Below are positions 34,945 to 42,911 of a DNA stretch of 64,000 bases, piece by piece. Under the pieces are notes generated by a model, which was given only the letters and a program-made list of their open reading frames with translations, made no database searches and was not told where the DNA came from. Position numbers and translations under genes: made by a program. The stretch is from Geodermatophilus tzadiensis (lineage in GTDB: Bacteria; Actinomycetota; Actinomycetes; Mycobacteriales; Geodermatophilaceae). Positions within the stretch are counted from its first letter, which is position 1. Each line of letters starts with the position of its first letter. Location of the stretch: the NCBI RefSeq assembly GCF_003002915.1, contig NZ_PVTG01000020.1, positions 49,545 through 113,544 of the forward strand, written 5' to 3'.

Positions 34945-35898
34945 TCACTTGACGGCGAGCGGGTTGACCGGGGAGCCCGTCGCCTGGTGGATCTTCAGCG
35001 GCGCCGCGGCGTAGAGGAAGGTGTACTGACCGTCTCCGGCGCAGTCCTCGGCGAGCTCCTCGAGGTCGGCGATCTCGCTGAGGGTCACCCCGAGGTTGCG
35101 CATCAGCGCGCAGTGCAGCGGCAGCGCCGTCCCGTTGTTGGGGTCGTAGGTGACCTCGTTGGCGATCGTGTCGGTGGTCAGGTTGGGGATCTCCATGTCC
35201 TGGAACCACCGCACCAGCTCGGGGCTGTAGACCAGGCCGGGCTCGTTGAAGCCCTCGTAGAAGGCCTGGCCCTGCTCGAAGAACAGCTGCAGGAAGTTGG
35301 TGCGGATCAGCAGGACGTCGCGCTTCTCGATCGGGGTGCCCTGGGCCTCGGCGCAGGCCACGAGGTCCTCGTGGGTGAACGTCTCGCCCTTGTCGAGGTA
35401 CGGCTTGCCGCGGAAGCGGGCCATGTCGAGCAGGATCCCGCGGCCGACGACGCCCTTGCGCGCGATCGGCTCGACGCTGGCCCGGTCGAGCCCGCCGACG
35501 GTGCTGCGCGCGTCGTAGCCGTTCCAGATCTGGCCGCCGTACCAGACGTGACCCAGCGCGTCGTACTGCGTGGAGCCCTGGAGGAACGCGTCGATCTTGT
35601 CGTCCGCGTAGTGCAGGCCGCCGGGGAACTGCGGGGCGTCCGGGGAGTCCCACGAGGACTCGTCGAGGATCATCGTCCGCTCGGCCGGCGCGCGCCCCGG
35701 CCAGACCGGGTCGCCCTTCGGGTCGCCGATCAGCCGCTGCAGGGTGAAGACCTTCCCCTGCCGCACGTGCCGGACGCCGCGCAGGACCTCGTCGGCGGTC
35801 AGGTAGTTCAGCGCCCCGACCTCGTCGTCGTCGCCCCACTTGCCCCAGTTCGTCGGTGCGTCGGCGAGGACCTCGGTCATGTCCGGGGCATCGGCCAC
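34945..35898 (-). CDS. Cyclase-family hydrolase (kynurenine-formamidase fold)
   Basis: A 317-residue PF04199 cyclase. The metal-binding stretch is QYDALGHVWYG, and NWGKWGDDDEVGALNYLT, RFRGKPYLDKGETFTHEDL and LPLHCALMRNLGVTLSE are typical of the long bacterial form. Family members hydrolyse amides or lactones (kynurenine formamidase, isatin hydrolase) using Mn or Zn. GTG 35898 has GGGAG upstream. It precedes the acyl-CoA synthetase in an apparent operon. A ring-opening hydrolase followed by CoA activation of the acid would make biochemical sense; that pathway is inferred. Confidence 0.85.
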   Translation of the reverse strand: MADAPDMTEVLADAPTNWGKWGDDDEVGALNYLTADEVLRGVRHVRQGKVFTLQRLIGDPKGDPVWPGRAPAERTMILDESSWDSPDAPQFPGGLHYADDKIDAFLQGSTQYDALGHVWYGGQIWNGYDARSTVGGLDRASVEPIARKGVVGRGILLDMARFRGKPYLDKGETFTHEDLVACAEAQGTPIEKRDVLLIRTNFLQLFFEQGQAFYEGFNEPGLVYSPELVRWFQDMEIPNLTTDTIANEVTYDPNNGTALPLHCALMRNLGVTLSEIADLEELAEDCAGDGQYTFLYAAAPLKIHQATGSPVNPLAVK

Positions 35899-35958
35899 CG
35901 TCGTCTCCCATCAGTCGGGCCCCGGACCAGCGCGTCCTCCGGGGCGAGAAGGTGGCCA

Positions 35959-35987
35959 GCGTCACAAACGGGTAACGACGGTGTCAA
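35959..35987 (-). promoter_or_regulatory. Possible sigma-70-type promoter for cyclase operon
   Basis: On the minus strand TTGACA (complement of 35982-35987) is followed after 17 bases by TGACGC (complement of 35959-35964). The -35 box is perfect, the -10 box weak. Distance to the cyclase start is about 60 bases. Confidence 0.35.
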
Positions 35988-36033
35988 CGTGGAGCGGACC
36001 CGGCCGTTCCGCAGGCCGGCGGTCCCCCGCCGG

Positions 36034-37806
36034 TCAGCGCGGCCGCTCGCGGCGGACGGTCACCTTCCGGCCCTTGATCGTGCTCCCCCGCAGCGCCGTG
36101 ATGACGTCCTCGGCGGCGGCCGCCGGCACCTCGACGAGGCTGAACCGCTCGGCGATCTCGATGGCGCCGACGTCGCGGCCACGCAGCTCCGTCTCCCCCG
36201 CGATCGCGCCGACCAGGTCGCCCGGGCGCACCCCGGCGCTGCGGCCGGCGCCGATGAACAGCCGCTCGGTGTCCCCGCCGACGGAGCGGGCGCGCGGCGG
36301 CCGCCCCTGGCCCCGGTCACCCCGGTCGCCGCGGTCACCCCGGTCGCCGTCGCGCCGCGGGCGCTCGGGACGCAGGGTGACCTCCGGGATCTCCTCGTCG
36401 TCGTCCGGGCCGGTGGTGGCCTCGTGGGCGAGCTTGACCGCCGCCAGCGCCACCTCGACGACGTCGAACTCGTCGGTGAGCGAGTCGACGACGGAGCGGA
36501 AGCGCTCGAGGTCGTCGCCGAGCAGGCTCTCCCGCAGCGCGGCGCGGGTGAGCTCGAGCCGGCGGGCGCGCAGGTCGGCGACCGTGGGCACCCGCTCGAC
36601 GTGGATGGGCGCGCCGGTGACCCGCTCGATCGTCTTGAGCATCCGGTGCGCCCGCGGCTCGACCAGGGTGATCGCCACGCCCTCGCGCCCCGCGCGGCCC
36701 ACCCGGCCGATGCGGTGCACGTACGTCTCCGCCGCCGCCGGGACGTCGTAGTTGACGACGTGGGTGAGCTGTTCGACGTCGAGGCCGCGGGCGGCGACGT
36801 CGGTGGCCACCAGGAGCTCCGCCGTACCGCTGCGCAGCCGGTTCATCACCCGGTCGCGCTGCTCCTGGCTCATCCCGCCGTGCAGCGCCTCCGCGCGGTA
36901 GCCGCGGCCGTTGAGCGTCTCGGTGAGGTCGTCGACCTCGTCGCGGGTGCGGCAGAAGACGATGGCCGCCGTCGGGCTCTCGACGTCGAGCACCCGGCCC
37001 AGCGCCGCGGGCTTGGCGGCCCGGGCGACGACGAAGGCCGTCTGGCGCACCCGCGGGGCCTCGCCCTCGACCGGCACCTCGCGGGCCACCTGGATGCGCA
37101 GCGGGTCGCGCAGGTGGCGGCGGGCCATGGCGTCGAGGCGGCGCGGCATGGTGGCGCTGAACAGCACCGTCTGCCGCTGCTCGGGCACCTCGTCGAGCAG
37201 CGCCTCGAGGTCCTCGGCGAAGCCCATGTCGAGCATCTCGTCGGCCTCGTCGAGCACCACCGTGGCCACGCCGCCCAGGTGCAGGCTGCCGCGCTGCAGC
37301 AGGTCCAGCGCCCGCCCGGGGGTGGCGACGACGACGTCGACGCCGGCCTCCAGCGCCCGCAGCTGCCGCGGGATCGGCTGCCCGCCGTAGACCGGCACCA
37401 CCCGGGCGCCGAGGTCGCGGCCGTAGCGGTGCAGCGCCTCCGACACCTGGATGCACAGCTCGCGGGTGGGCACGAGGACCAGCGCCAGCGGGTCCCCGCC
37501 CGGCCGGTCGTCGGGCAGCCGCTGCAGCACCGGCAGCGCGTAGGCGGCCGTCTTGCCGGTGCCGGTGGCGGCCTGGCCGAGCAGGTCGCGGCCCTCGACC
37601 ATCGGCGGCACGGCCTCGCGCTGGATCGGGGTGGGCTCCTCGTAGCCGAGGCGGGACAGCGCCGCCAGCAGCTCGGGCCGCAGCCCCAGGTCGGCGAAGG
37701 TGGCGCCGTCGTCGGCCGGGGGCACGGCGCCGTCGTCGGGCGGCGGCGCCGTCCCGCCGTCCGGTGCCGTCCCCGGTGCGGTCCCGGTCCCCGCCTCGCT
37801 GGTCAT
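36034..37806 (-). CDS. DEAD-box RNA helicase with C-terminal RNA-binding domain
   Basis: A 590-residue CsdA/DeaD-type helicase. Q motif EEPTPIQREAVP, motif I ATGTGKTAAYALP, Ia PTRELCIQV, II VVLDEADEMLDMGF, III FSATMP, V VATDVAARGLDVEQL, VI YVHRIGRVGRAGREG. After residue 470 comes an acidic-to-basic linker with RGDRGD repeats, then a DbpA-type RRM at about 515-590 (RLFIGAGRSAGVRPGDLVGA, ERFSLVEVP). It unwinds structured RNA in ribosome assembly or cold response. The N-terminal 35 residues are Pro/Gly-rich and disordered. It is divergent from the amidase gene. Confidence 0.93.
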   Translation of the reverse strand: MTSEAGTGTAPGTAPDGGTAPPPDDGAVPPADDGATFADLGLRPELLAALSRLGYEEPTPIQREAVPPMVEGRDLLGQAATGTGKTAAYALPVLQRLPDDRPGGDPLALVLVPTRELCIQVSEALHRYGRDLGARVVPVYGGQPIPRQLRALEAGVDVVVATPGRALDLLQRGSLHLGGVATVVLDEADEMLDMGFAEDLEALLDEVPEQRQTVLFSATMPRRLDAMARRHLRDPLRIQVAREVPVEGEAPRVRQTAFVVARAAKPAALGRVLDVESPTAAIVFCRTRDEVDDLTETLNGRGYRAEALHGGMSQEQRDRVMNRLRSGTAELLVATDVAARGLDVEQLTHVVNYDVPAAAETYVHRIGRVGRAGREGVAITLVEPRAHRMLKTIERVTGAPIHVERVPTVADLRARRLELTRAALRESLLGDDLERFRSVVDSLTDEFDVVEVALAAVKLAHEATTGPDDDEEIPEVTLRPERPRRDGDRGDRGDRGDRGQGRPPRARSVGGDTERLFIGAGRSAGVRPGDLVGAIAGETELRGRDVGAIEIAERFSLVEVPAAAAEDVITALRGSTIKGRKVTVRRERPR

Positions 37807-37940
37807 GTCCCGATCGTCCCCGCCCGGGGCGTCGGCCTCGCCGCCGGGGTGGTCGGCGCCGAGGCGGTCGCCGTCCCGGTCGAGGACTCCCCGCGCGCGC
37901 CTGCACGCGCGCCGGCCCCACGGCCCCGGGCCTGCGGTCC

Positions 37941-37974
37941 CCGGGGGAGGGCGGCGCGTGGCACCCTCCCCCGG
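37941..37974 (+). promoter_or_regulatory. Stem-loop ending on the amidase start codon
   Basis: CCGGGGGAGGG (37941-37951) pairs perfectly with CCCTCCCCCGG (37964-37974). The last base of the right arm is the G of the GTG start codon, and the left arm holds the only purine-rich tract. If folded in the mRNA it would bring that tract next to the start or hide it. Confidence 0.4.
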
Positions 37975-39407
37975 TGACCGCGATCGACGCTGCCGACGAC
38001 AGCGACCTCTGCCTCCGGCCGGCCACCGAGCTGGCCGCCCTCGTGCGCGAGCGGGAGGTGTCGGCGCGGGAGCTGCTGGAGGCGCACCTGGCGCGCATCG
38101 AGCGGGTGGACCCGCAGGTGAACGCCATCGTCACGCTCGACGCCGAGGGCGCCCGGGCCGCCGCGGACGCCGCGGACGCGGCGCTGGCCGCCGGCGAGGA
38201 GGTCGGGCCGCTGCACGGGCTGCCGGTGGCGCACAAGGACAACCACCGCACCGGCGGCATGCGCACCACCTGGGGCTCGCCGCTGCACGCGGAGACCGTG
38301 CCGCTGCACGACGAGCTGGTGGTCGAGCGGCTGCGCCGCGCGGGCGCGGTCCGGGTGGGCAAGACCAACGTGCCCGAGTTCGCCGCCGGCTCGCACACGG
38401 TCAACCAGCTGTTCGGGGTCACGCACAACCCCTACCGGCACGGGCTGTCGGCCGGCGGGTCCAGCGGCGGCGCGGCCGCGGCGCTCGCCGCCGGGCTGGT
38501 GCCGGTGGCCGAGGGCAGCGACATGGGCGGGTCGCTGCGCAACCCGGCGGCGTTCTGCAACGTCGTCGGCCTGCGGCCCACACCCGGCCGGGTGCCGACC
38601 TGGCCGGCGGCGATGGGCTGGTCGACGCTGTCGGTGGACGGGCCGCTGGGCCGCACGGTGGGCGACGTCGCCCTGGTGCTCTCCGCGATCGCCGGGCCCG
38701 ACCCGCGGGCGCCGCTGTCGCTGTCCGACGACCCCGCGGGCTTCGCCGCACCCCTGGACGGCGACCTGCGCGGCCTGCGGGTGGCCTGGGCGCCCGACCT
38801 CGGGGGCCTGGTGCCGGTGGACCCGGCGATCACGGCGGTGCTGCGCGGGGTGCTGCCGGTGGTCGAGTCGCTGGGCGCCACGGTCGAGGAGGCCTGCCCC
38901 GACCTGCGCGAGGCCGACGAGGTGTTCGGCACGCTGCGCGCCTGGCTGTTCGACGCGACCTTCGGTGACGTCGTCCGCGGCTCGCCGGACGCGGTCAAGG
39001 AGACCATCCGCTGGAACGCGGCGGCCGGCGCGGCGCTGAGCGGGGCCGACGTCGCCCGCGCGGAGCTCGCGCACACCCGGCTGTACGAGGAGGTGGTCGG
39101 CTTCTTCGGCCGCTTCGACGTGCTGCTGGCACCCACCACGCAGGTGCTGCCGTTCCCGGTGGAGCTCGAGTACCCCACCGAGGTCGCCGGGGTGCCCCAG
39201 CCGGACTACCTGGGCTGGATGCGCTCCTGCACGCTGGTCTCGGCCACCGGCTGCCCGGCGCTGTCGCTGCCCGCCGGGTTCACCCCCGACGGCCTGCCGG
39301 TCGGCCTGCAGCTCGTCGCCGCACCGCGCGCCGACCGGCAGCTACTGGAGGTCGCGCACGCGATCGAGCAGGCCACCGGCCACGGGCGCCGCCGTCCGCC
39401 TCTCTGA
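37974..39407 (+). CDS. Amidase-signature family amidase
   Basis: A 477-residue enzyme. The Ser-Ser-Lys triad is visible: Lys in LPVAHKDNHRTGG, the cis-Ser in SAGGSSGGAAAAL, and the nucleophile in GSDMGGSLRNPAAFC. PTPGRVPTWPAAMGW and the C-terminal CPALSLPAGFTPDGLPVGLQL complete the signature. It hydrolyses carboxamides; the substrate is not readable. GTG 37974 gives VTAIDAADDSDLCLR, but a Shine-Dalgarno is not in normal position because of the stem-loop. A 19-bp stem-loop follows the stop. Confidence 0.9.
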   Translation: MTAIDAADDSDLCLRPATELAALVREREVSARELLEAHLARIERVDPQVNAIVTLDAEGARAAADAADAALAAGEEVGPLHGLPVAHKDNHRTGGMRTTWGSPLHAETVPLHDELVVERLRRAGAVRVGKTNVPEFAAGSHTVNQLFGVTHNPYRHGLSAGGSSGGAAAALAAGLVPVAEGSDMGGSLRNPAAFCNVVGLRPTPGRVPTWPAAMGWSTLSVDGPLGRTVGDVALVLSAIAGPDPRAPLSLSDDPAGFAAPLDGDLRGLRVAWAPDLGGLVPVDPAITAVLRGVLPVVESLGATVEEACPDLREADEVFGTLRAWLFDATFGDVVRGSPDAVKETIRWNAAAGAALSGADVARAELAHTRLYEEVVGFFGRFDVLLAPTTQVLPFPVELEYPTEVAGVPQPDYLGWMRSCTLVSATGCPALSLPAGFTPDGLPVGLQLVAAPRADRQLLEVAHAIEQATGHGRRRPPL

Positions 39408-39410
39408 GGC

Positions 39411-39452
39411 CGTCTGCGGCTCTCTAGCCGTCCGGCTAGAGAGCCGCAGACG
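39411..39452. terminator. 19-bp perfect stem-loop between convergent genes
   Basis: The arm at 39411-39429 (CGTCTGCGGCTCTCTAGCC) pairs without mismatch with 39434-39452 over a four-base loop. It begins three bases after the amidase stop and ends three bases before the PPK2 stop. Its outer ends CGTCTGCGG/CCGCAGACG recur in the stem-loop at 48303. Confidence 0.8.
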
Positions 39453-39455
39453 AGG

Positions 39456-40478
39456 TCAGCGACGGCCGGCGCGGGGCGGCGGCGGGGCGACCGGGGTGTC
39501 GGAGGACTCCTCCAGGACGTCGGCGGCCGAGCCGACGATGAGCGGGTCGGGGTCGCCGACGACGTCGCAGTCCTTGCCCTCGTAGTCCAGCCGGCACAGC
39601 ACGTGCCGCATGGCCTCGAGCCGGGCGCGCTTCTTGTCGTTGCTCTTGATCACCGTCCACGGCGCGTGCCTCGTGTCGGTGTGCAGGAACATCGCCTCCT
39701 TGGCCTGGGTGTAGGCGTCCCACTTGCCGAGGCTGGCGAGGTCGGTGGGCGAGAGCTTCCACTGCCGCACCGGGTCGATCTGCCGGACGACGAAGCGGGT
39801 CCGCTGCTCCCCGCGGGAGACCGAGAACCACAGCTTGAACAGCCGGATGCCGCTGTCGACGAGCATCCGCTCGAGCTCGGGCGCGTCCTGCATGAACTGC
39901 TCGTACTGCTCGTCGGTGCAGTAGCCCATGACCCGCTCGACGCCGGCGCGGTTGTACCAGGACCGGTCGAACAGCACGATCTCGCCGGACGCGGGCAGGT
40001 GCTGCACGTAGCGCTGGAAGTACCACTGCGCCTGCTCGCGCTCGCTGGGCTTGTCCAGCGCGACCACGCGGGCGCCGCGGGGGTTGAGGTGCTCGGTGAA
40101 GCGCTTGATCGTGCCGCCCTTGCCTGCGGCGTCGCGGCCCTCGAAGACGATGACCAGCTTCTGGCCGGTGTCCTTCACCCAGCCCTGCAGCTTGAGCAGC
40201 TCGATCTGCAGCCGCCGCTTCTCGATCTCGTACTCCCGGCGCTGCATGCGCTCGGTGTAGGGATAGCCCTCGCGCCAGGTCTCGACCAGGGCGCCGTCGG
40301 GGCCGAAGAGCTGCCGGTCGTCGTCCCAGTCCTCGTCGCTGTCCTCGTCGGGCAGGGCGTTGAGCCGCCAGCGCGACAGGTCGAGGACCTCGGCCTCCCG
40401 CGGGGCCTCCGTGGTGGGGGGAGGGTCACCCGTCGCCGGGTCGGCGGTGTCGCGGTCGACGAGCGTGTCGGGCTGCAC
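39456..40478 (-). CDS. ppk2: Polyphosphate kinase 2
   Basis: A 340-residue PPK2-family kinase. Walker A is FEGRDAAGKGGTIKRFTEHL near residue 110; Walker B is IVLFDRSWYNRAGVERVMGY; RFVVRQIDPVRQWKLS and KAMFLHTDT-like residues follow, with KSNDKKRARLEAMRHVL. It phosphorylates ADP or GDP (or AMP, by subclass) from polyphosphate, or works in reverse. The first 60 residues are an acidic, disordered tail. GTG 40478 has GGAGGGAG upstream. The PlsC-like gene lies immediately upstream in the same direction, 20 bases away. Confidence 0.92.
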   Translation of the reverse strand: MQPDTLVDRDTADPATGDPPPTTEAPREAEVLDLSRWRLNALPDEDSDEDWDDDRQLFGPDGALVETWREGYPYTERMQRREYEIEKRRLQIELLKLQGWVKDTGQKLVIVFEGRDAAGKGGTIKRFTEHLNPRGARVVALDKPSEREQAQWYFQRYVQHLPASGEIVLFDRSWYNRAGVERVMGYCTDEQYEQFMQDAPELERMLVDSGIRLFKLWFSVSRGEQRTRFVVRQIDPVRQWKLSPTDLASLGKWDAYTQAKEAMFLHTDTRHAPWTVIKSNDKKRARLEAMRHVLCRLDYEGKDCDVVGDPDPLIVGSAADVLEESSDTPVAPPPPRAGRR

Positions 40479-40498
40479 GGGGGCTCCCTCCGGACGGG

Positions 40499-41215
40499 TC
40501 AGGGTCCGGTGCGGCGGTACCCCGGCTCGGGGCGGGCACGCGCGGCGCGGGCAGGAAGCGGCACGTCCGACTCCGGTACGTGCGCGACCGCGTACCCGGC
40601 GAGCGCCGCGAGCGGGCGGGCCGCCCGTCCGGGCTCCAGGGCGGGCAGCAGGTGCACCTCGACGACGTCCCCCGCGGCGGGCCGGACGGCGACCGGGCAC
40701 ACCGCGGCCTGCGCGTCGACGGCGGGGGCGAGGGCGTCGGGGCGGAAGCGGCCCGGCCCGCCGCCGGTCGTCCCGCCGGGCGAGGTGACCACGGTGTCCC
40801 CGCGGCGGAGCAGCGCGGTGACCGCGGCCCGGGTGGCAGCCGACCCGTCGTCGACCAGCAGGCCGCCGCGTCGGGCCAGCACCCGGGCCAGCGGCGTACC
40901 GGCCAGGGCGGCGTCGACCACCGGCGTGCCCGGGACGACGGTGGCCAGCGCGAGCACGTCGAGCCAGCCGGCGGCGTCGGCCACCACGAGGCGCGGGCCG
41001 CGCGGCCAGCCGACCGGCGAGCTGACCACCCGCACGCGCAGCCCGAGCGCGGTGAGCAGTTCCGCGGAGGTGCACACCCGCAGGCGCTGCCGCCGTCGCT
41101 CCCCGCCCCAGGAGGCGGTCGCGGCACGGACGGCGGTGCGGGCGGCGGTGCGGGCCAGGACAGGGGTCAGGACAGGGGTCAGCGCGGGGGTCGGCGCGGG
41201 GGTCGGGGCGTGCAT
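40499..41215 (-). CDS. PlsC-like acyltransferase fold, catalytic motif degenerate
   Basis: A 238-residue protein with the layout of 1-acylglycerol-3-phosphate acyltransferases: LGLRVRVVSSPVGWP, then VVADAAGWLDVLALATVVP at the position of the NHxSxxD motif, then DTVVTSPGGTTGGGPGRF where FPEGTRS is expected, then VCPVAVRPAAGDVVEVHL. The catalytic His of H-x4-D is Ala, and the motif III Glu is Gly. The aspartate is kept. It has a proline/threonine N-terminal tract (PTPAPTPALTPVLTPV). ATG 41215 with GGGAGG. It may be an inactive relative or bind lipid without catalysis; the family call is by pattern and moderate. Confidence 0.6.
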   Translation of the reverse strand: MHAPTPAPTPALTPVLTPVLARTAARTAVRAATASWGGERRRQRLRVCTSAELLTALGLRVRVVSSPVGWPRGPRLVVADAAGWLDVLALATVVPGTPVVDAALAGTPLARVLARRGGLLVDDGSAATRAAVTALLRRGDTVVTSPGGTTGGGPGRFRPDALAPAVDAQAAVCPVAVRPAAGDVVEVHLLPALEPGRAARPLAALAGYAVAHVPESDVPLPARAARARPEPGYRRTGP

Positions 41216-41305
41216 CGGGGCCTCCCGGGGTGGGCCGGTGCGCGGTCGCGCCCAGCCTGGGCCGCCGAGGTGTCCGCCGGGTGACGTCCGGGCGAGGGCC
41301 GGCGA

Positions 41306-41345
41306 CACCCTGGGGGACTTCCCGCGCCGGGAGTCCCCCAGGGTG
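41306..41345 (-). terminator. Stem-loop after alkaline phosphatase gene
   Basis: CACCCTGGGGGACT (41306-41319) pairs perfectly with AGTCCCCCAGGGTG (41332-41345), 14 bases beyond the minus-strand phosphatase stop. Confidence 0.7.
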
Positions 41346-41359
41346 CCGCCCGCCCGGGA

Positions 41360-42700
41360 TCAGTCGAACAGCACCGAGGACACGACGTCGTACAGGTGCG
41401 TGTTGGGGTAGTGACCGGTCAGCTCCTCGCTGCCCGGCCCCTCGGCGGTGACGACGGTGGGCACGCCGGTGTGCCCGGTCGTCGTCCAGTCCAGCGCGAA
41501 GTCGTACGCACCGTCGGTGCCGGCGACGACGAACGGGCCGTCCTCACCGGACTCCGTCCCGCCCTCGACCGCGGTCTCCTGCGGCAGGGTGCCGCCGGGG
41601 CCGCTCTCGTCCTCGGCGTCGACGTCCTCGATGGTGAGCCCGCCGCACTCGTGGTCGCCGGTGACGACGAGCAGCGTGTCGGGGTGCTCGGCCACGTACG
41701 CCCGGGCGACGTCGACGGCCGCCTCGAGGGAGCGCATCGCCTCCAGCATCCGCGCGGCGTTGTTGTCGTGGCTCATCTCGTCGACCGCCTCCTCCTCGAC
41801 CAGGAGGAAGAACCCGTCCTCGTCCTGGGAGAGCACGTCGAGCGCGGTGGTGGTCATGTCGGCGAGGGACACGACCGGGTCGAACTCGTCACCCTGACCC
41901 TCGGGACGCTGCTGGAACATCTCCTCGTTGCTGAAGAGACCCAGCAGCCGGTCGGAGTCGGCGGCGGCGAACTCCTCGGCGGTGCTCACGTACTCGTAGC
42001 CCTGCGCCTCGGCCTGCGCGACCAGGTCGCCCTGGGTGCTGCGGGACACCTCCGGGTCCTCGGTGTCGCCGGTGCGCGGCGGGTGGGTGCCCTCGTCGCC
42101 GGCGGGCAGCCACCAGTCCTCGCCGCCGCCCAGGACGACCTCCGGCCGGCTGACCTCGAGGTACTGGCGGGCGATGTCGTCCTGCGCCGAGCGGTCGGCG
42201 CTGTTGGCGAAGAACGCGGCGGGCGAGGCGTCGGTGACCTGCGCGGTGGTCACGATGCCACCGGCCAGACCCGCCGCCTCGGCCTGCTGCCCGATGGTGA
42301 GCAGGGGGTCGCCGCCGACGTCGACGCTGATCGCGCCGTTGTACGTCTTCACCCCGGTGGCCCACGCCGACGCCGCGGCCGCGGAGTCGGTGACCGTGTC
42401 CTCCGGGTCCCGCGCGTCGGTGGTCTGCAGCCCGGCGACGGGCAGCTGGTCCATGGCCAGCTGCCCGTCGAAGCCCTCCTGCTCGAGGCGGGCGGCCTCC
42501 CGGTGGGCGGCGCCCATCCCGTCGCCGTTGACGAAGATGACGCTGCGCGGGTGGCCCTGGCCGCCACCAGCGCCGTCGCCGTCCGCGGGGTCCTCTCCCC
42601 CGGCGAGGGCACCGGTCAGCGGCAGCAGCGCCAGCGTCCCGCCCGCGATCGCCACCACGCCCGCGGTCCGCCAGCGGCGTCCCGTCCTCGACTCGCTCAT
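41360..42700 (-). CDS. phoA: Secreted alkaline phosphatase (PhoA family)
   Basis: A 446-residue precursor. The N-terminus TGRRWRTAGVVAIAGGTL has a twin-arginine-like start and a hydrophobic core, so Tat export is likely. Metal and catalytic motifs are IFVNGDGMGAAH, VTDSAAAASAWATG with the nucleophilic Ser, EEEAVDEMSHDNNA, VTGDHECGG and TTGHTGVPT. It releases phosphate from monoesters outside the cell under phosphate limitation. ATG 42700. It is followed by a 14-bp stem-loop. No Pho box was identified by eye. Neighbouring PPK2 suggests a loose phosphate theme. Confidence 0.9.
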   Translation of the reverse strand: MSESRTGRRWRTAGVVAIAGGTLALLPLTGALAGGEDPADGDGAGGGQGHPRSVIFVNGDGMGAAHREAARLEQEGFDGQLAMDQLPVAGLQTTDARDPEDTVTDSAAAASAWATGVKTYNGAISVDVGGDPLLTIGQQAEAAGLAGGIVTTAQVTDASPAAFFANSADRSAQDDIARQYLEVSRPEVVLGGGEDWWLPAGDEGTHPPRTGDTEDPEVSRSTQGDLVAQAEAQGYEYVSTAEEFAAADSDRLLGLFSNEEMFQQRPEGQGDEFDPVVSLADMTTTALDVLSQDEDGFFLLVEEEAVDEMSHDNNAARMLEAMRSLEAAVDVARAYVAEHPDTLLVVTGDHECGGLTIEDVDAEDESGPGGTLPQETAVEGGTESGEDGPFVVAGTDGAYDFALDWTTTGHTGVPTVVTAEGPGSEELTGHYPNTHLYDVVSSVLFD

Positions 42701-42911
42701 GGCCCCGTCCCTCCTCCGGCCGGGACACCCGCCCGGCCCGGTTCCGAGTGGTACGGGTCACACCGTCCGGGACGGGGCGCCGGGCCGTCGGGTGCCGGGC
42801 CGGACGCGCGGGGCACCGGTGGCCGGTCGGGTCAGGTCGTGACGGACCGTACCCTCACAGTCACCGCACAGCCGGCGCGGCGGCGGACGGCGGCACCGGC
42901 GGCACCCCTCC

